Positions 33,863 through 42,141 of a DNA stretch of 64,000 bases are shown one piece after another (within the stretch, counting starts at the first letter, position 1; each line of letters starts with the position of its first letter). The notes beneath the pieces were generated by a model. The model had not been told where the DNA came from, ran no database searches, and was given only the letters and a program-made list of their open reading frames with translations. The stretch is from CAVWTN01 sp963757945. GTDB lineage: Bacteria > Vulcanimicrobiota > Vulcanimicrobiia > Vulcanimicrobiales > Vulcanimicrobiaceae. The translations under genes and the position numbers were made by a program. The stretch spans positions 248,001 to 312,000 of the forward strand of contig CAVWTN010000001.1 in the NCBI GenBank assembly GCA_963757945.1, in the 5' to 3' direction.

Positions 33863-34830
33863 AGCACGCGGGCCTCGGCGGGATCACCGGGAGCGCTCCG
33901 GCGTTCTGGATCGCTTGCGGGGTGCTCGTGCTGCTGCTCGGCATCCCGGTCTTGCACAACGGCTATTTCGAAAACCTCGCTCGCGGCGTCTTGATGTTCG
34001 CGACGATGGCGCTGGGCTGGAACATGATCGGCGGCTACACGGGCTACGTCAGCTTCGGCAACGTCGTCTATTTCGGACTCGGCGCCTATACGAGCGCGTT
34101 TCTTTCGATGCACGGAATCGACAACGTCTGGCTTGCGATCCCGCTCGCGTTAGTCGTCACGGCGCTGTTCGCGGTGATTTTGGGCTTGCCGATCCTGCGG
34201 CTGCGCGGCCATTACTTCGGAATCGCGACGCTCGGCATCGCGCTTGCGACCGCGGAGATCATCGCGAACATCGATGCGCTCGGCGGCGGCACGGGAGCGA
34301 CGCTCAAGCAGTCGGAGTTCTTCACGCAGTACTACTACGCAATGTGGCTCGTCTGCGCGGCGAGCCTGGTCGCGTCGTGGTTCATCGCGCGCTCGAAGCT
34401 CGGCTATGCGCTCGTCGCGATTCGCGAGAACGAGGACGCGGCGGCCGTGCTCGGCGTCAACGCGACGCGCTACAAGATCGTCGCGTGGGCGATCAGCGGG
34501 ATGATGGCCGGGGCTGCGGGCGCCGTCTTCGCGTTCGCGAACGGCTTCGTCGATCCGCCGACGGTGTTCGGCGCCGACTACAACGTCTTTCCGATCGTGA
34601 TGGCGATCTTGGGCGGCGTGGGAACGGTCGCCGGACCGTTTGCGGGCGCGCTCCTGCTCACCGCGATCAACGAGACGCTTTGGAGCCACTTTCCACAGAT
34701 CCACACGCTGTTTTTCGGCGCCGTCATCGTGCTCGTCGTGCTCTTCTTGCCGCGCGGTCTCTTGTTCTTGGTGGGGCGCAAAGGCGGCTGGAAGCAGATG
34801 CTCGGATCGCTGCGGGCCTATCGCGTATGA
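33859..34830 (+). CDS. livM: Liv-type ABC transporter permease LivM (cluster 2)
   Basis: A 323-residue permease starting at the GTG that overlaps the livH stop. LivM hallmarks: LGWNMIGGYTGYVSFGNVVYFGLGAY, LRGHYFGIATLGIA, ALVAIRENEDAAAVLGVN and GGVGTVAGP. At least eight hydrophobic segments. Because of the livH frameshift, the 5' half of livH lies in the same frame, and an apparent 607-codon ORF runs through both. The middle of that reading is Arg-rich nonsense. ATGA overlap with livG. Confidence 0.9.
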   Translation: MKHAGLGGITGSAPAFWIACGVLVLLLGIPVLHNGYFENLARGVLMFATMALGWNMIGGYTGYVSFGNVVYFGLGAYTSAFLSMHGIDNVWLAIPLALVVTALFAVILGLPILRLRGHYFGIATLGIALATAEIIANIDALGGGTGATLKQSEFFTQYYYAMWLVCAASLVASWFIARSKLGYALVAIRENEDAAAVLGVNATRYKIVAWAISGMMAGAAGAVFAFANGFVDPPTVFGADYNVFPIVMAILGGVGTVAGPFAGALLLTAINETLWSHFPQIHTLFFGAVIVLVVLFLPRGLLFLVGRKGGWKQMLGSLRAYRV

Positions 34831-35609
34831 GCGCTCCGGCGAAGCCGCAAGCGTTCTTGCGCGTGATCGACGTCAGCATGCGCTTCGGAGGCTTGCAGGC
34901 GCTTGCGAACGTCAGTTTCGACGTCGAGCGGGGCGCCGTGCTCGGCTTGATCGGCCCGAACGGAAGCGGCAAGACGACGATGATGAACATCATTTCGGGC
35001 GTCTTGCGGCCCAGCGGCGGTCGCGTCGAGTTCGCGGGGCGGACGATCGCCGACGTGCCGACGCATGCCGTCTGCAAGCTCGGCATCGCGCGGACCTTCC
35101 AAGTCGTCAAGCCGTTCGCGAGCCTTGCCGTGCGCGAGAATGTCGCCGTCGGGAGCATGTACGGGCGCGAAGGCGGCAAGCGTTCGACCGCGCAAGCGTT
35201 CGATCGCGCCCAAGAGCTGCTCGAAGTCGTCGGCCTAGCGCGCGTCGCGGACCGCCCCGCGAGCGATCTGACGATCCCCGATCGCAAGCGGCTCGAGGTC
35301 GCGAAAGCGCTCGCGCTCGATCCCGACGTGCTCTTGCTCGATGAAGTGATGGCCGGGCTCAACGCCTCCGAAGTCGACGAGGCGATCGCGTTGTTGCGCG
35401 ACGTGAACGCCCGCGGCGTCACGCTGATCGTCGTGGAGCATCTGATGAAAGCGATCATGTCGATTTCGACCGCTGTCGTCGTGTTGGCCGAGGGCCGCAA
35501 GATCGCCGAAGGAGCGCCGCGCGAGGTCACGCAGCAGCCCGAAGTGATCACCGCGTATTTGGGCTCGCGATTCGCCGCGAGGCACGCGCAGCGGGAAGGC
35601 CAAACGTGA
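34827..35609 (+). CDS. livG: Liv-type ABC transporter ATP-binding protein LivG (cluster 2)
   Basis: A 260-residue ATPase: FGGLQALANVSFDVERG, Walker A GPNGSGKTT near 45, Walker B VLLLDEVMAGLN and H-loop VVEHLMKAIM. The signature place reads LTIPDRKRLEVAKAL, as in one LivG subgroup, rather than LSGGQ. Start ATG at 34827 overlaps the livM stop. The upstream frame is a shadow of livM. Confidence 0.92.
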   Translation: MSAPAKPQAFLRVIDVSMRFGGLQALANVSFDVERGAVLGLIGPNGSGKTTMMNIISGVLRPSGGRVEFAGRTIADVPTHAVCKLGIARTFQVVKPFASLAVRENVAVGSMYGREGGKRSTAQAFDRAQELLEVVGLARVADRPASDLTIPDRKRLEVAKALALDPDVLLLDEVMAGLNASEVDEAIALLRDVNARGVTLIVVEHLMKAIMSISTAVVVLAEGRKIAEGAPREVTQQPEVITAYLGSRFAARHAQREGQT

Positions 35610-36322
35610 GCGCGGCCGATTCGCTGCGCGTCGAGAAGCTGAGCGCGGGCTACGGTGAGACGCGGGTCCTCTGGGACGTCTCGCTCGACATCGCGCCGGG
35701 CGAGATCGTCGCGCTGATCGGAAGCAACGGCGCCGGGAAATCGACGCTGCTCGGCGCGATCAGCGGACTCGTCCGAATCGAGGGCGGGAACGTGCGTTTC
35801 GGCGAGCGCGAGCTCACGCACCTCGCGGCCGACCAGATCGTCGCGGCGGGCGTCGTTCAGGTCCCGCAGGGCCGGCGGCTGTTCAACTCGATGAGCGTCC
35901 GCGAAAATCTGCTGATGGGCGCGTTTCTGCGCAACGACAAGGAGATCGAGAGCGATCTCGAGCGGGTCCTCACGGTCCTCCCGCGCTTGCGCGAGCGGAT
36001 CGATTTCCTAGGCGGGCGACTTTCAGGCGGCGAGCAGCAGCAAGTGGCGATCGCTCGCGCGCTGATGGCTCGCCCGAAAGTGCTCCTCATCGACGAGATG
36101 TCGCTGGGCCTCGCGCCCGTGCTCGTCGACGCGCTGCTGGAGATCTTGCTTGCGATCAACAAGACCGGCGTCGCGATTCTGATGGTCGAGCAGGACGTGC
36201 AGACCGCGCTCGAGTTCGCGCAGCGCGCCTACGTGCTCGAGACCGGGCGCGTGACGCTCTCCGGGCCGGCGGGGCCGATGCTCGACGATCCGCTCGTGAA
36301 GAAAGCCTACCTCGGCGTCTAG
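35606..36322 (+). CDS. livF: Liv-type ABC transporter ATP-binding protein LivF (cluster 2)
   Basis: A 238-residue ATPase with all motifs intact: Walker A GSNGAGKST near 40, VPQGRRLFNSMSVRENL, signature LSGGEQQQ, Walker B VLLIDEMSLGL and H-loop MVEQDV. This is the normal counterpart to the degenerate LivF of cluster 1. It starts at GTG overlapping livG. The operon ends here, four bases before the stop of a convergent gene. Confidence 0.93.
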   Translation: MSAADSLRVEKLSAGYGETRVLWDVSLDIAPGEIVALIGSNGAGKSTLLGAISGLVRIEGGNVRFGERELTHLAADQIVAAGVVQVPQGRRLFNSMSVRENLLMGAFLRNDKEIESDLERVLTVLPRLRERIDFLGGRLSGGEQQQVAIARALMARPKVLLIDEMSLGLAPVLVDALLEILLAINKTGVAILMVEQDVQTALEFAQRAYVLETGRVTLSGPAGPMLDDPLVKKAYLGV

Positions 36323-36326
36323 CCGA

Positions 36327-36935
36327 TCAGACGTCGAACGCTTCGAGGATCGCGACCAGCGCGAACAGCCAGGCGCCCCCGAACGCATACCCGCCGCAAA
36401 CGTCCGAGAGGAAATGACCGCCGAGGACGATCCGCGACCAGCCGATGCCGAGCGCGAACACGAGGGGCGCGATCGAGAGAGGGAGCTTGAGGTCATGCGG
36501 CAGCGAGGAACGGATGACGAGCAGCGCGAGGCCCGCAAACGTGACGGCGGCGGTGGTCGCGTGACCGCTCGGATACGACGAGTCGCCTTCGCGCCGGATC
36601 AGCCAATTCGCCGGCCGCGCGCGCTTGAAGCGCCGCTTGATCAACGGGATGGCGGCTTGAGAGGCGAGCTGCGTCAACGCGAGCGCGACGAGTTCGAGCA
36701 GCGAGCGGTGGAGCGCGAGCGCGAGCACGAAGATCCCCGCGTAGATCGCGCCGAGCGTCCACCCGAGTCCGCTCGCGGTGAAGAACCACGCGAGCCGAAC
36801 GCCTCGGCCGTAGAAGGCCGCTTCCGCGCGAACGTCGAGCGAGAGCGTGCGCGCCTCGAGCGTCGCGATCCCGAGCGCCAACGTGGCGGCCAGGCACGTT
36901 GCGCCGGCGACGGCATATTCCGCCTCGTGGCGCAT
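36327..36935 (-). CDS. PAP2-family membrane phosphatase
   Basis: A 202-residue integral membrane protein with five or six hydrophobic segments. All three PAP2 motifs are present: KRRFKRARP (KX6RP), YPSGHAT (PSGH) and SRIVLGGHFLSDV (SRX5HX3D). Members dephosphorylate phosphatidic acid, undecaprenyl diphosphate or similar lipids. The ATG at 36935 overlaps the stop of the upstream lipid-kinase gene (TGATG). The longer frame beyond it is a shadow of that gene. The pairing with a diacylglycerol-kinase-like enzyme suggests opposing steps on one lipid. Confidence 0.88.
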   Translation of the reverse strand: MRHEAEYAVAGATCLAATLALGIATLEARTLSLDVRAEAAFYGRGVRLAWFFTASGLGWTLGAIYAGIFVLALALHRSLLELVALALTQLASQAAIPLIKRRFKRARPANWLIRREGDSSYPSGHATTAAVTFAGLALLVIRSSLPHDLKLPLSIAPLVFALGIGWSRIVLGGHFLSDVCGGYAFGGAWLFALVAILEAFDV

Positions 36936-37840
36936 CAGGCCGAAGCCTCGAACGATTGCGGCACGATGATCCGTAGCGAGCGCGGGGCGACCGAGTAGGT
37001 CGCGGGCGTGCGCGTCGCGATCTCCCCGTCCATCTCGATCGCGCGGCGCGGCCATGTTTCGACCCGCAACTGCTTCGTCGAGATGAACAGCGCGCCGGCC
37101 AAGTCGGCCTGGCGGCCGGCGAGCAGCGCTTCCCACGTTTCGCGGAGGGCACGGCGGCTCGCACCCGGGACGGCGAACGCGGTCAGCAGGCCCTCGTCGA
37201 CGCGCGCGTCCGGGCCGATTTGCGTGGCGCCGAACACGCGGCCGTTCGCGATCACGAGCTGGTGCGTCTTGAACCGGTGGACTCCATCGTCGGCGTCGAT
37301 CCGGCAATCGAAGGCACGGTGGTTCCGTGCCAGCGCGATCCCGGTCAGCACGTACGCGATGGGCCCGAAGATGCGCTTGAGCAGCGGCCGCGTCGTTCGC
37401 GCGACGGATGCCGAGAGCCCCAGCGACGTGAAGTTCAAGAAGGTGCGGCCGTTGACGATGCCGAGGTCGACGTTTGCGACCTTGCCGGCCGCAAGCGTTT
37501 CGGCTGCACCCTCGAGATCGAGCGGGAGGCCGATGCTTTGCGCGAAGCTGTTGCCGGTGCCGAGCGGCAGCAGGCCCAACACCGCGTCGCGATTCATGAA
37601 ACAGCGCGAGACCATCGTCGCCGTGCCGTCGCCCCCGCCGACGACGATCAGGCGGCGCCCCGCGGCGATCTCGTGCTCGATCACCGCCTTCATCTCGTCC
37701 GGTTTGCGCACCGGATAGGCCGCGTCGAGCTCGATCCCGCGTTTGATGAGCGCGCGACAGGCCGGCTCGAAGGCATCGCGACCGTTCCGCGCCGACGTAT
37801 TGATGACCAGCGCCGCGCTGCCCCGGCCCGCCGAAACCAT
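36935..37840 (-). CDS. diacylglycerol kinase/lipid kinase family protein (YegS-like)
   Basis: About 301 residues from the ATG at 37840 (MVSAGRGSAALVINTSARNG). The frame is open to 37888, but the extra residues look non-coding. The DAGK catalytic domain has VVGGGDGTATMV and LGLLPLGTGNSFAQ, followed by the second domain with NFTSLGLSASVAR and EMDGE. It phosphorylates a lipid or sphingoid alcohol with ATP. It is translationally coupled to the PAP2 phosphatase. Confidence 0.88.
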   Translation of the reverse strand: MVSAGRGSAALVINTSARNGRDAFEPACRALIKRGIELDAAYPVRKPDEMKAVIEHEIAAGRRLIVVGGGDGTATMVSRCFMNRDAVLGLLPLGTGNSFAQSIGLPLDLEGAAETLAAGKVANVDLGIVNGRTFLNFTSLGLSASVARTTRPLLKRIFGPIAYVLTGIALARNHRAFDCRIDADDGVHRFKTHQLVIANGRVFGATQIGPDARVDEGLLTAFAVPGASRRALRETWEALLAGRQADLAGALFISTKQLRVETWPRRAIEMDGEIATRTPATYSVAPRSLRIIVPQSFEASA

Positions 37841-37913
37841 GTCAACCCTATGCCCGCATCGAGGTCCGCATAGCGACCTGCGGCTCACGCGGGGCGAGGA
37901 AGGTCGCGAGCGG

Positions 37914-38312
37914 CTACGTCACCGCGCCCGAGCGGGCCTCGAGCAGCTCGACCGGGATGCCGTTGGGATCTTCCACGAAGGCGATCCAGCGCGAGCCGCC
38001 GGGCGACTTTTTCGGACCGCCGAGGATCGTGACGCCTCCGGCGCGCAGCTTCTCGATGAAGGCCGGGAAATCTCCGTCGATCTCGAGCGCGAGATGTTCG
38101 TACCGGTTCCCGGTCACATACGGGTCGTGCGCTTCCAGATCGTACACGAGCTCGATGTACGCGTTCCAACTCTCGCCGACGAACGCCATGTCCGCGTTCC
38201 CCGGGTAGTGCAGCGGGCCGTCCAGCAGCTTCAAGCCGAGCTGCTCGGTGTAGAACGCGATCGACTCGGCCATGTCGTTCACGAAGATCGACGTGTGCAG
38301 ATAGCGCGACAT
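37914..38312 (-). CDS. VOC-family protein (glyoxalase I-like)
   Basis: A 132-residue single-domain VOC protein with two beta-alpha-beta-beta-beta units. Candidate metal ligands are His6, Glu in IELVYD, His in YEHLALEI and Glu in GIPVELLE, the same pattern as lactoylglutathione lyase. The HTSIFVNDMAESIAFYTEQLGLKLL start is typical. The substrate is uncertain: glyoxalase I, methylmalonyl-CoA epimerase and dioxygenase relatives share this fold. It ends a row of minus-strand genes. Confidence 0.8.
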   Translation of the reverse strand: MSRYLHTSIFVNDMAESIAFYTEQLGLKLLDGPLHYPGNADMAFVGESWNAYIELVYDLEAHDPYVTGNRYEHLALEIDGDFPAFIEKLRAGGVTILGGPKKSPGGSRWIAFVEDPNGIPVELLEARSGAVT

Positions 38313-38313
38313 C

Positions 38314-39159
38314 CTATTTCACTCCCTCGGGCTTGGGGACGGTCGGCATGCCGTCGTGACTCCATTCCATCCACGAGCCGTCGTACACGGCGACGTCGCT
38401 GAAGCCGGCTTCCAGGAGCGCGAGGTACGAACCGGAGGCGCTCACGCCGCTGCCGCACGAAACGATCGTGCGCTTTGCGGGATCGAGTCCGAGCGGGGCG
38501 AGGATCGCATCGAGGCGCTCGCGCGGTGCGATGCGTCCGCCGTTCGCATCTTCGAGCAAGCGAGAACCGGAGAGCCTGCGGGCGCGACGGATGTCCCGGT
38601 CGCGCTGCGCGTAGGTCGCGTCGCGTTGCGTTTCGAGCAATTGCGCGTCGCTGCGGCCTTCGGCGATCGCGAGCACCTCGGCGCGCGTCGCGCGCAGCGC
38701 GGGCCGAACGCGCGCCGTGAAGCGTTCGGGGCGGGGCTGCGCCGGGGCCGTCGTCAAATCGCCGCCGGCGGCGAGCCAAGCGGGAAGGCCGCCGGCGAGA
38801 ATGTGGACGTCGTCGTGGCCGTAGTAGCGGCACATCCATACGAAACGCGCGGCATACGGCACGTTGCCGTCATCGTAGGCGACGACGATCGAGCTATCGC
38901 CGATCCCGTGCTCGCCCAGCACCGCGGCGAAGCGGTCCGCCGGCGCGACGCGAGCCGCATAGGGCGTGGCGAGATCGTGCAGGTCCTCGGCGTAGTCCAA
39001 GTGCACCGCGCCGGGCACGTGTCCCGCAGCGTACTGCGCCTTGCCGTCCGGCGCCTCGACGACCGCGCCGTGCGGCTTGCTGCGCGTATCGACGAGCCGC
39101 ACGCGCGGGTCGGCGAGTAGCTCGCGCAGGGCATCCGCTTCGATGAAGAGGGGGAGCAT
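38314..39159 (-). CDS. sulfurtransferase with two rhodanese domains
   Basis: A 281-residue tandem rhodanese, like thiosulfate or 3-mercaptopyruvate sulfurtransferases. The N-terminal inactive domain carries VRLVDTRSKPHG and GHVPGAVHLDY. The C-terminal domain has the active-site loop CGSGVSAS (near residue 234). The CGSGV loop is typical of 3-mercaptopyruvate or SseA-type enzymes, but CRKGV/CGSGV loops do not define substrate firmly. It lies one base from the VOC gene and six bases from lhgO, so the three are likely one transcript. Confidence 0.88.
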   Translation of the reverse strand: MLPLFIEADALRELLADPRVRLVDTRSKPHGAVVEAPDGKAQYAAGHVPGAVHLDYAEDLHDLATPYAARVAPADRFAAVLGEHGIGDSSIVVAYDDGNVPYAARFVWMCRYYGHDDVHILAGGLPAWLAAGGDLTTAPAQPRPERFTARVRPALRATRAEVLAIAEGRSDAQLLETQRDATYAQRDRDIRRARRLSGSRLLEDANGGRIAPRERLDAILAPLGLDPAKRTIVSCGSGVSASGSYLALLEAGFSDVAVYDGSWMEWSHDGMPTVPKPEGVK

Positions 39160-39165
39160 GCGCCG

Positions 39166-40389
39166 TCAGACGGGGATCGCGACGCGCCCGAGGTCGAAGC
39201 GCTTGGTCGCGTCGTCGACGATGTACTTGCCGATCGCCAGCGACGACGTCGCCGCGGGCGAAGGCGCGTTGCGAACGTGCATCACGCCGTCCGCGCCTTC
39301 GAATACGAAATCGTCGACGAGCGAACCGTCGGCCGACATCGCCTGCGCGCGAACGCCGGAGGGGCCGGGAAGGCAATCTTCGGGCTGCAGTTCCGGGATG
39401 TAGCGCTGGAGCGCCTTCACGTACGCGCTGCGCACGAGGTCGCGGTACATCTCTTCCGAGCCCATCTTCAAATATTTCATTCCGAGCTTGAAGAAGCCCG
39501 GGTAGGTGATCGCGTCCCAGAGCTCGGGGACGTTGATCGTGAAGAACGTGTAGCCTTCGCGCGCGAAGGCGAGCACGGCATTCGGTCCGAGCCAAATCGA
39601 GCCGTCCATGCGCGGCGTGAAGTGCACGCCGAGGAAGGGAAACTCGGGGTCCGGCACCGGGTAGATGTTGCCGCGCACGAGATGCGCCTTTTCCGGCTTG
39701 AGGATGAGGTAATCGCCGCGGAACGGCACGATCTTCGGGTCGCGCGCGCCGCCGGTCATCTGCGCGACTTTGTCCGAATACAGACCGGCGCACGTGATCG
39801 CGGCCTTCGCTTGGATCTCGCCTTGCGGCGTGCTCAGGACCGTGACGCTGCCGCGGCGGGAGATGCTCGTGACCTCGCGGCCAAGGAAGATGTCCGCGCC
39901 TCGTTCGCGCGCCTCGTCCGCGTACGATTCGGAGACGCGGCCCCAATCGACGATCCCCGTCACCGGCGAGAAGATCGCCTTGATGCCGCAGCAGTGCGGT
40001 TCGCGCTGACGGATGCCGTCCGCGTCGAGCATCTGCAGGCCTTCGACGCCGTTCGCTTGACCGCGCGCCCACAGGTCGTCGAGCCGGCCCAGTTCGTTCT
40101 GTTCGGTTGCGACGATCAGCTTGCCGACTTGCTTGTAGTCGATGCCCTTGGAATCGCAATACTGCCAGGCGAGGCGGCGGCCTTCGACGCAGAGCTTCGC
40201 CTTGAACGAGCCCGGCTTGTAATAGATCCCCGAGTGGATCACGCCGCTGTTGCGGCCGGTCTGGTGCCGGTTGAGCCCGGTTTCCTTCTCGACGTTTGCA
40301 ACCTTGAGGTGAGGAAACCGCTCGAGCAGTTCACGGGTGGTCGCGAGCCCGACGATGCCCCCGCCGACAACAGCAATATCGTACGTCAT
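39166..40389 (-). CDS. lhgO: L-2-hydroxyglutarate oxidase
   Basis: A 407-residue FAD-dependent oxidoreductase. FAD-binding GGGIVGLATTRELLERFP lies at residues 9-26, then EKETGLNRHQTGRNSGVIHSGIYY, which is diagnostic for LhgO. Later motifs include PFRGDYLILKPE and LGVHFTPRMDGSIWLGPNAV. It oxidises L-2-hydroxyglutarate to 2-oxoglutarate, passing electrons to the quinone pool, in lysine/glutarate degradation or metabolite repair. It is divergent from the P5C dehydrogenase gene across 177 bases that must hold both promoters. I see no clear -35/-10 there. Confidence 0.93.
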   Translation of the reverse strand: MTYDIAVVGGGIVGLATTRELLERFPHLKVANVEKETGLNRHQTGRNSGVIHSGIYYKPGSFKAKLCVEGRRLAWQYCDSKGIDYKQVGKLIVATEQNELGRLDDLWARGQANGVEGLQMLDADGIRQREPHCCGIKAIFSPVTGIVDWGRVSESYADEARERGADIFLGREVTSISRRGSVTVLSTPQGEIQAKAAITCAGLYSDKVAQMTGGARDPKIVPFRGDYLILKPEKAHLVRGNIYPVPDPEFPFLGVHFTPRMDGSIWLGPNAVLAFAREGYTFFTINVPELWDAITYPGFFKLGMKYLKMGSEEMYRDLVRSAYVKALQRYIPELQPEDCLPGPSGVRAQAMSADGSLVDDFVFEGADGVMHVRNAPSPAATSSLAIGKYIVDDATKRFDLGRVAIPV

Positions 40390-40566
40390 ATCAGAGTATT
40401 CTCGCGCAAAGCGCAGCGCGCCCGCTAGGACTTTTCCTCGCTACGGGCGGCCGACCGAACCTCTGCGATGGGAAGAAGGTCTCCATGATGCAATGCTCCG
40501 GCAGGTTTCGCGGCGTGCATCGATAGAGCTAACACGGCGACCCCCCCGGACTCGAAAGGATCACTC

Positions 40567-42138
40567 GTGCCGTCGATCCCCGCTCTGGCGCCGACCCCGT
40601 TTCGAAACGAGAAGATCCGCAGCTTCACGGACGAAGCCGACCGCGCCTCGATCGTCGCGGCGCTCGCGCGGGCCCGGGCGACGGCCGGCACGCGCCACGA
40701 GCCCACCGTCGACGGCCGCAAGCTCGAGACGGCCGGCGAGATTCGCTCGCAGAACCCGGCGCGCCCGAGCGAGATCGTCGGGATCGTCGGCGCCGCGACG
40801 GCCGAGCAAGCGGCGCAGGCCGTCGAGGCGGCCGCGCTGCGCTTTGAATCGTGGAAGCGCACGACGGTCCAGGAGCGGGCCACCTGCCTGTTCCGCGCCG
40901 CCGAGCTGATCCGCCGGCGGCGCGATGATTTCAACGCGCTGCTCGTACTCGAGGTCGGCAAGCCTTGGATCGAAGCGGATGCGGACACGGCCGAGGCGAT
41001 CGACTTCCTGGAATTCTACGCGCGCGAGGCGCTGCGGTATGCGCTCGCTCGCCCGCTCGTTCCGCTTGCCGGCGAAGAGAGTCGCCTGGACTACATCCCG
41101 CTGGGCGTGGGCGTCGTCATCCCGCCTTGGAACTTCGCGTTCGCGATCATGGCCGGGATGACCACGGCCGCGATCGTCACCGGCAACACGGTCTGCCTGA
41201 AGCCCTCCGAGGATGCATCGGTGATTGCGGCCGTCTTCGTCGACCTTCTGCGCGAGGCGGGCGTGCCGGAGGGCGTCGTGAATTTCGTGCCCGGCCCGGG
41301 AGCGACCGTCGGCGAGGCGCTGGTCGCGCACCCGAAGACCCGCTTCATCTCGTTCACCGGTTCGAAGGCCGTCGGGCTGCGCATCAACGAGCTGGCGAGC
41401 AAGGTCGCTCCGGGGCAGATTTGGATCAAGCGCGTCGTCGCGGAGATGGGCGGCAAGGATGCGATCGTCGTCGCCGGCGACGCGGATCTCGATGCCGCGG
41501 CGGACGGCATCGTCGCCTCGGCGTTCGGGTTCTCCGGCCAGAAGTGCTCGGCGTGCTCAAGGGCGATCGTCGACGCCTCCGTGTACGACGGCGTCTTGAG
41601 CCGGGTCGTCGAGCGCGCCAAGCGGCTCGTGCTCGGGGACCCGGGGCTCGGGCCGGTCGACGTGGGGCCGGTGATCAACCGCAAGGCGGTCGACAAGATC
41701 CTGGGCTACGTCGAGCGCGGGCGCAAGGAAGGCCGACTGGTCCTGGGCGGGCGAGCCGTGCCGGGCGAGGGGTACTTCATCGAGCCGACCGTGTTCGCGG
41801 ACGTGCAGCCCGAGGCGGCGCTCGCGCGCGAGGAGATCTTCGGCCCGGTCGTCGCGTTCATCAAGGCCCGCGATTTCGCGGACGCCTTGGTCATCGCCAA
41901 CGACACGGAGTTCGGCCTGACCGGCGCCGTCTACAGCCGCGACGAGGCGAAGCTCGATCTGGCGGCGCGCGAGTTCCACGTCGGGAACCTGTATTTCAAC
42001 CGCAAGTGCACGGGGGCGCTCGTCGGCGTTCACCCCTTCGGCGGCTTCAACATGTCCGGCACGGATTCCAAGGCCGGGGGCTACGATTACCTGGGCCTGT
42101 TCCTGCAGGCGAAGATCGTCGCGAAACGGCTGACGTAG
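40567..42138 (+). CDS. pruA: L-glutamate gamma-semialdehyde (1-pyrroline-5-carboxylate) dehydrogenase
   Basis: A 523-residue aldehyde dehydrogenase of the RocA/PruA type. Signature regions are IPPWNFAFAIMAGMTTAAIVTGNTV, FTGSKAVGLRINELA, VAEMGGKDAIVV (general-base Glu), GQKCSACSRAIV (nucleophile Cys) and EEIFGPVVAF. It oxidises glutamate semialdehyde to glutamate with NAD in proline and arginine catabolism. The start is GTG at 40567 after AAAGGA. No proline dehydrogenase domain is fused. It is followed three bases later by a membrane glycosyltransferase-like gene. Confidence 0.93.
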   Translation: MPSIPALAPTPFRNEKIRSFTDEADRASIVAALARARATAGTRHEPTVDGRKLETAGEIRSQNPARPSEIVGIVGAATAEQAAQAVEAAALRFESWKRTTVQERATCLFRAAELIRRRRDDFNALLVLEVGKPWIEADADTAEAIDFLEFYAREALRYALARPLVPLAGEESRLDYIPLGVGVVIPPWNFAFAIMAGMTTAAIVTGNTVCLKPSEDASVIAAVFVDLLREAGVPEGVVNFVPGPGATVGEALVAHPKTRFISFTGSKAVGLRINELASKVAPGQIWIKRVVAEMGGKDAIVVAGDADLDAAADGIVASAFGFSGQKCSACSRAIVDASVYDGVLSRVVERAKRLVLGDPGLGPVDVGPVINRKAVDKILGYVERGRKEGRLVLGGRAVPGEGYFIEPTVFADVQPEAALAREEIFGPVVAFIKARDFADALVIANDTEFGLTGAVYSRDEAKLDLAAREFHVGNLYFNRKCTGALVGVHPFGGFNMSGTDSKAGGYDYLGLFLQAKIVAKRLT

Positions 42139-42141
42139 CGC

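Noticed and set aside
33007..34830. A single 607-codon ORF that could be read as a LivH-LivM fusion
   Set aside because: The central part (roughly 33533-33858) is Arg/Gly-rich nonsense, while the true LivH continuation is in another frame. The fusion is an effect of the one-base frameshift.
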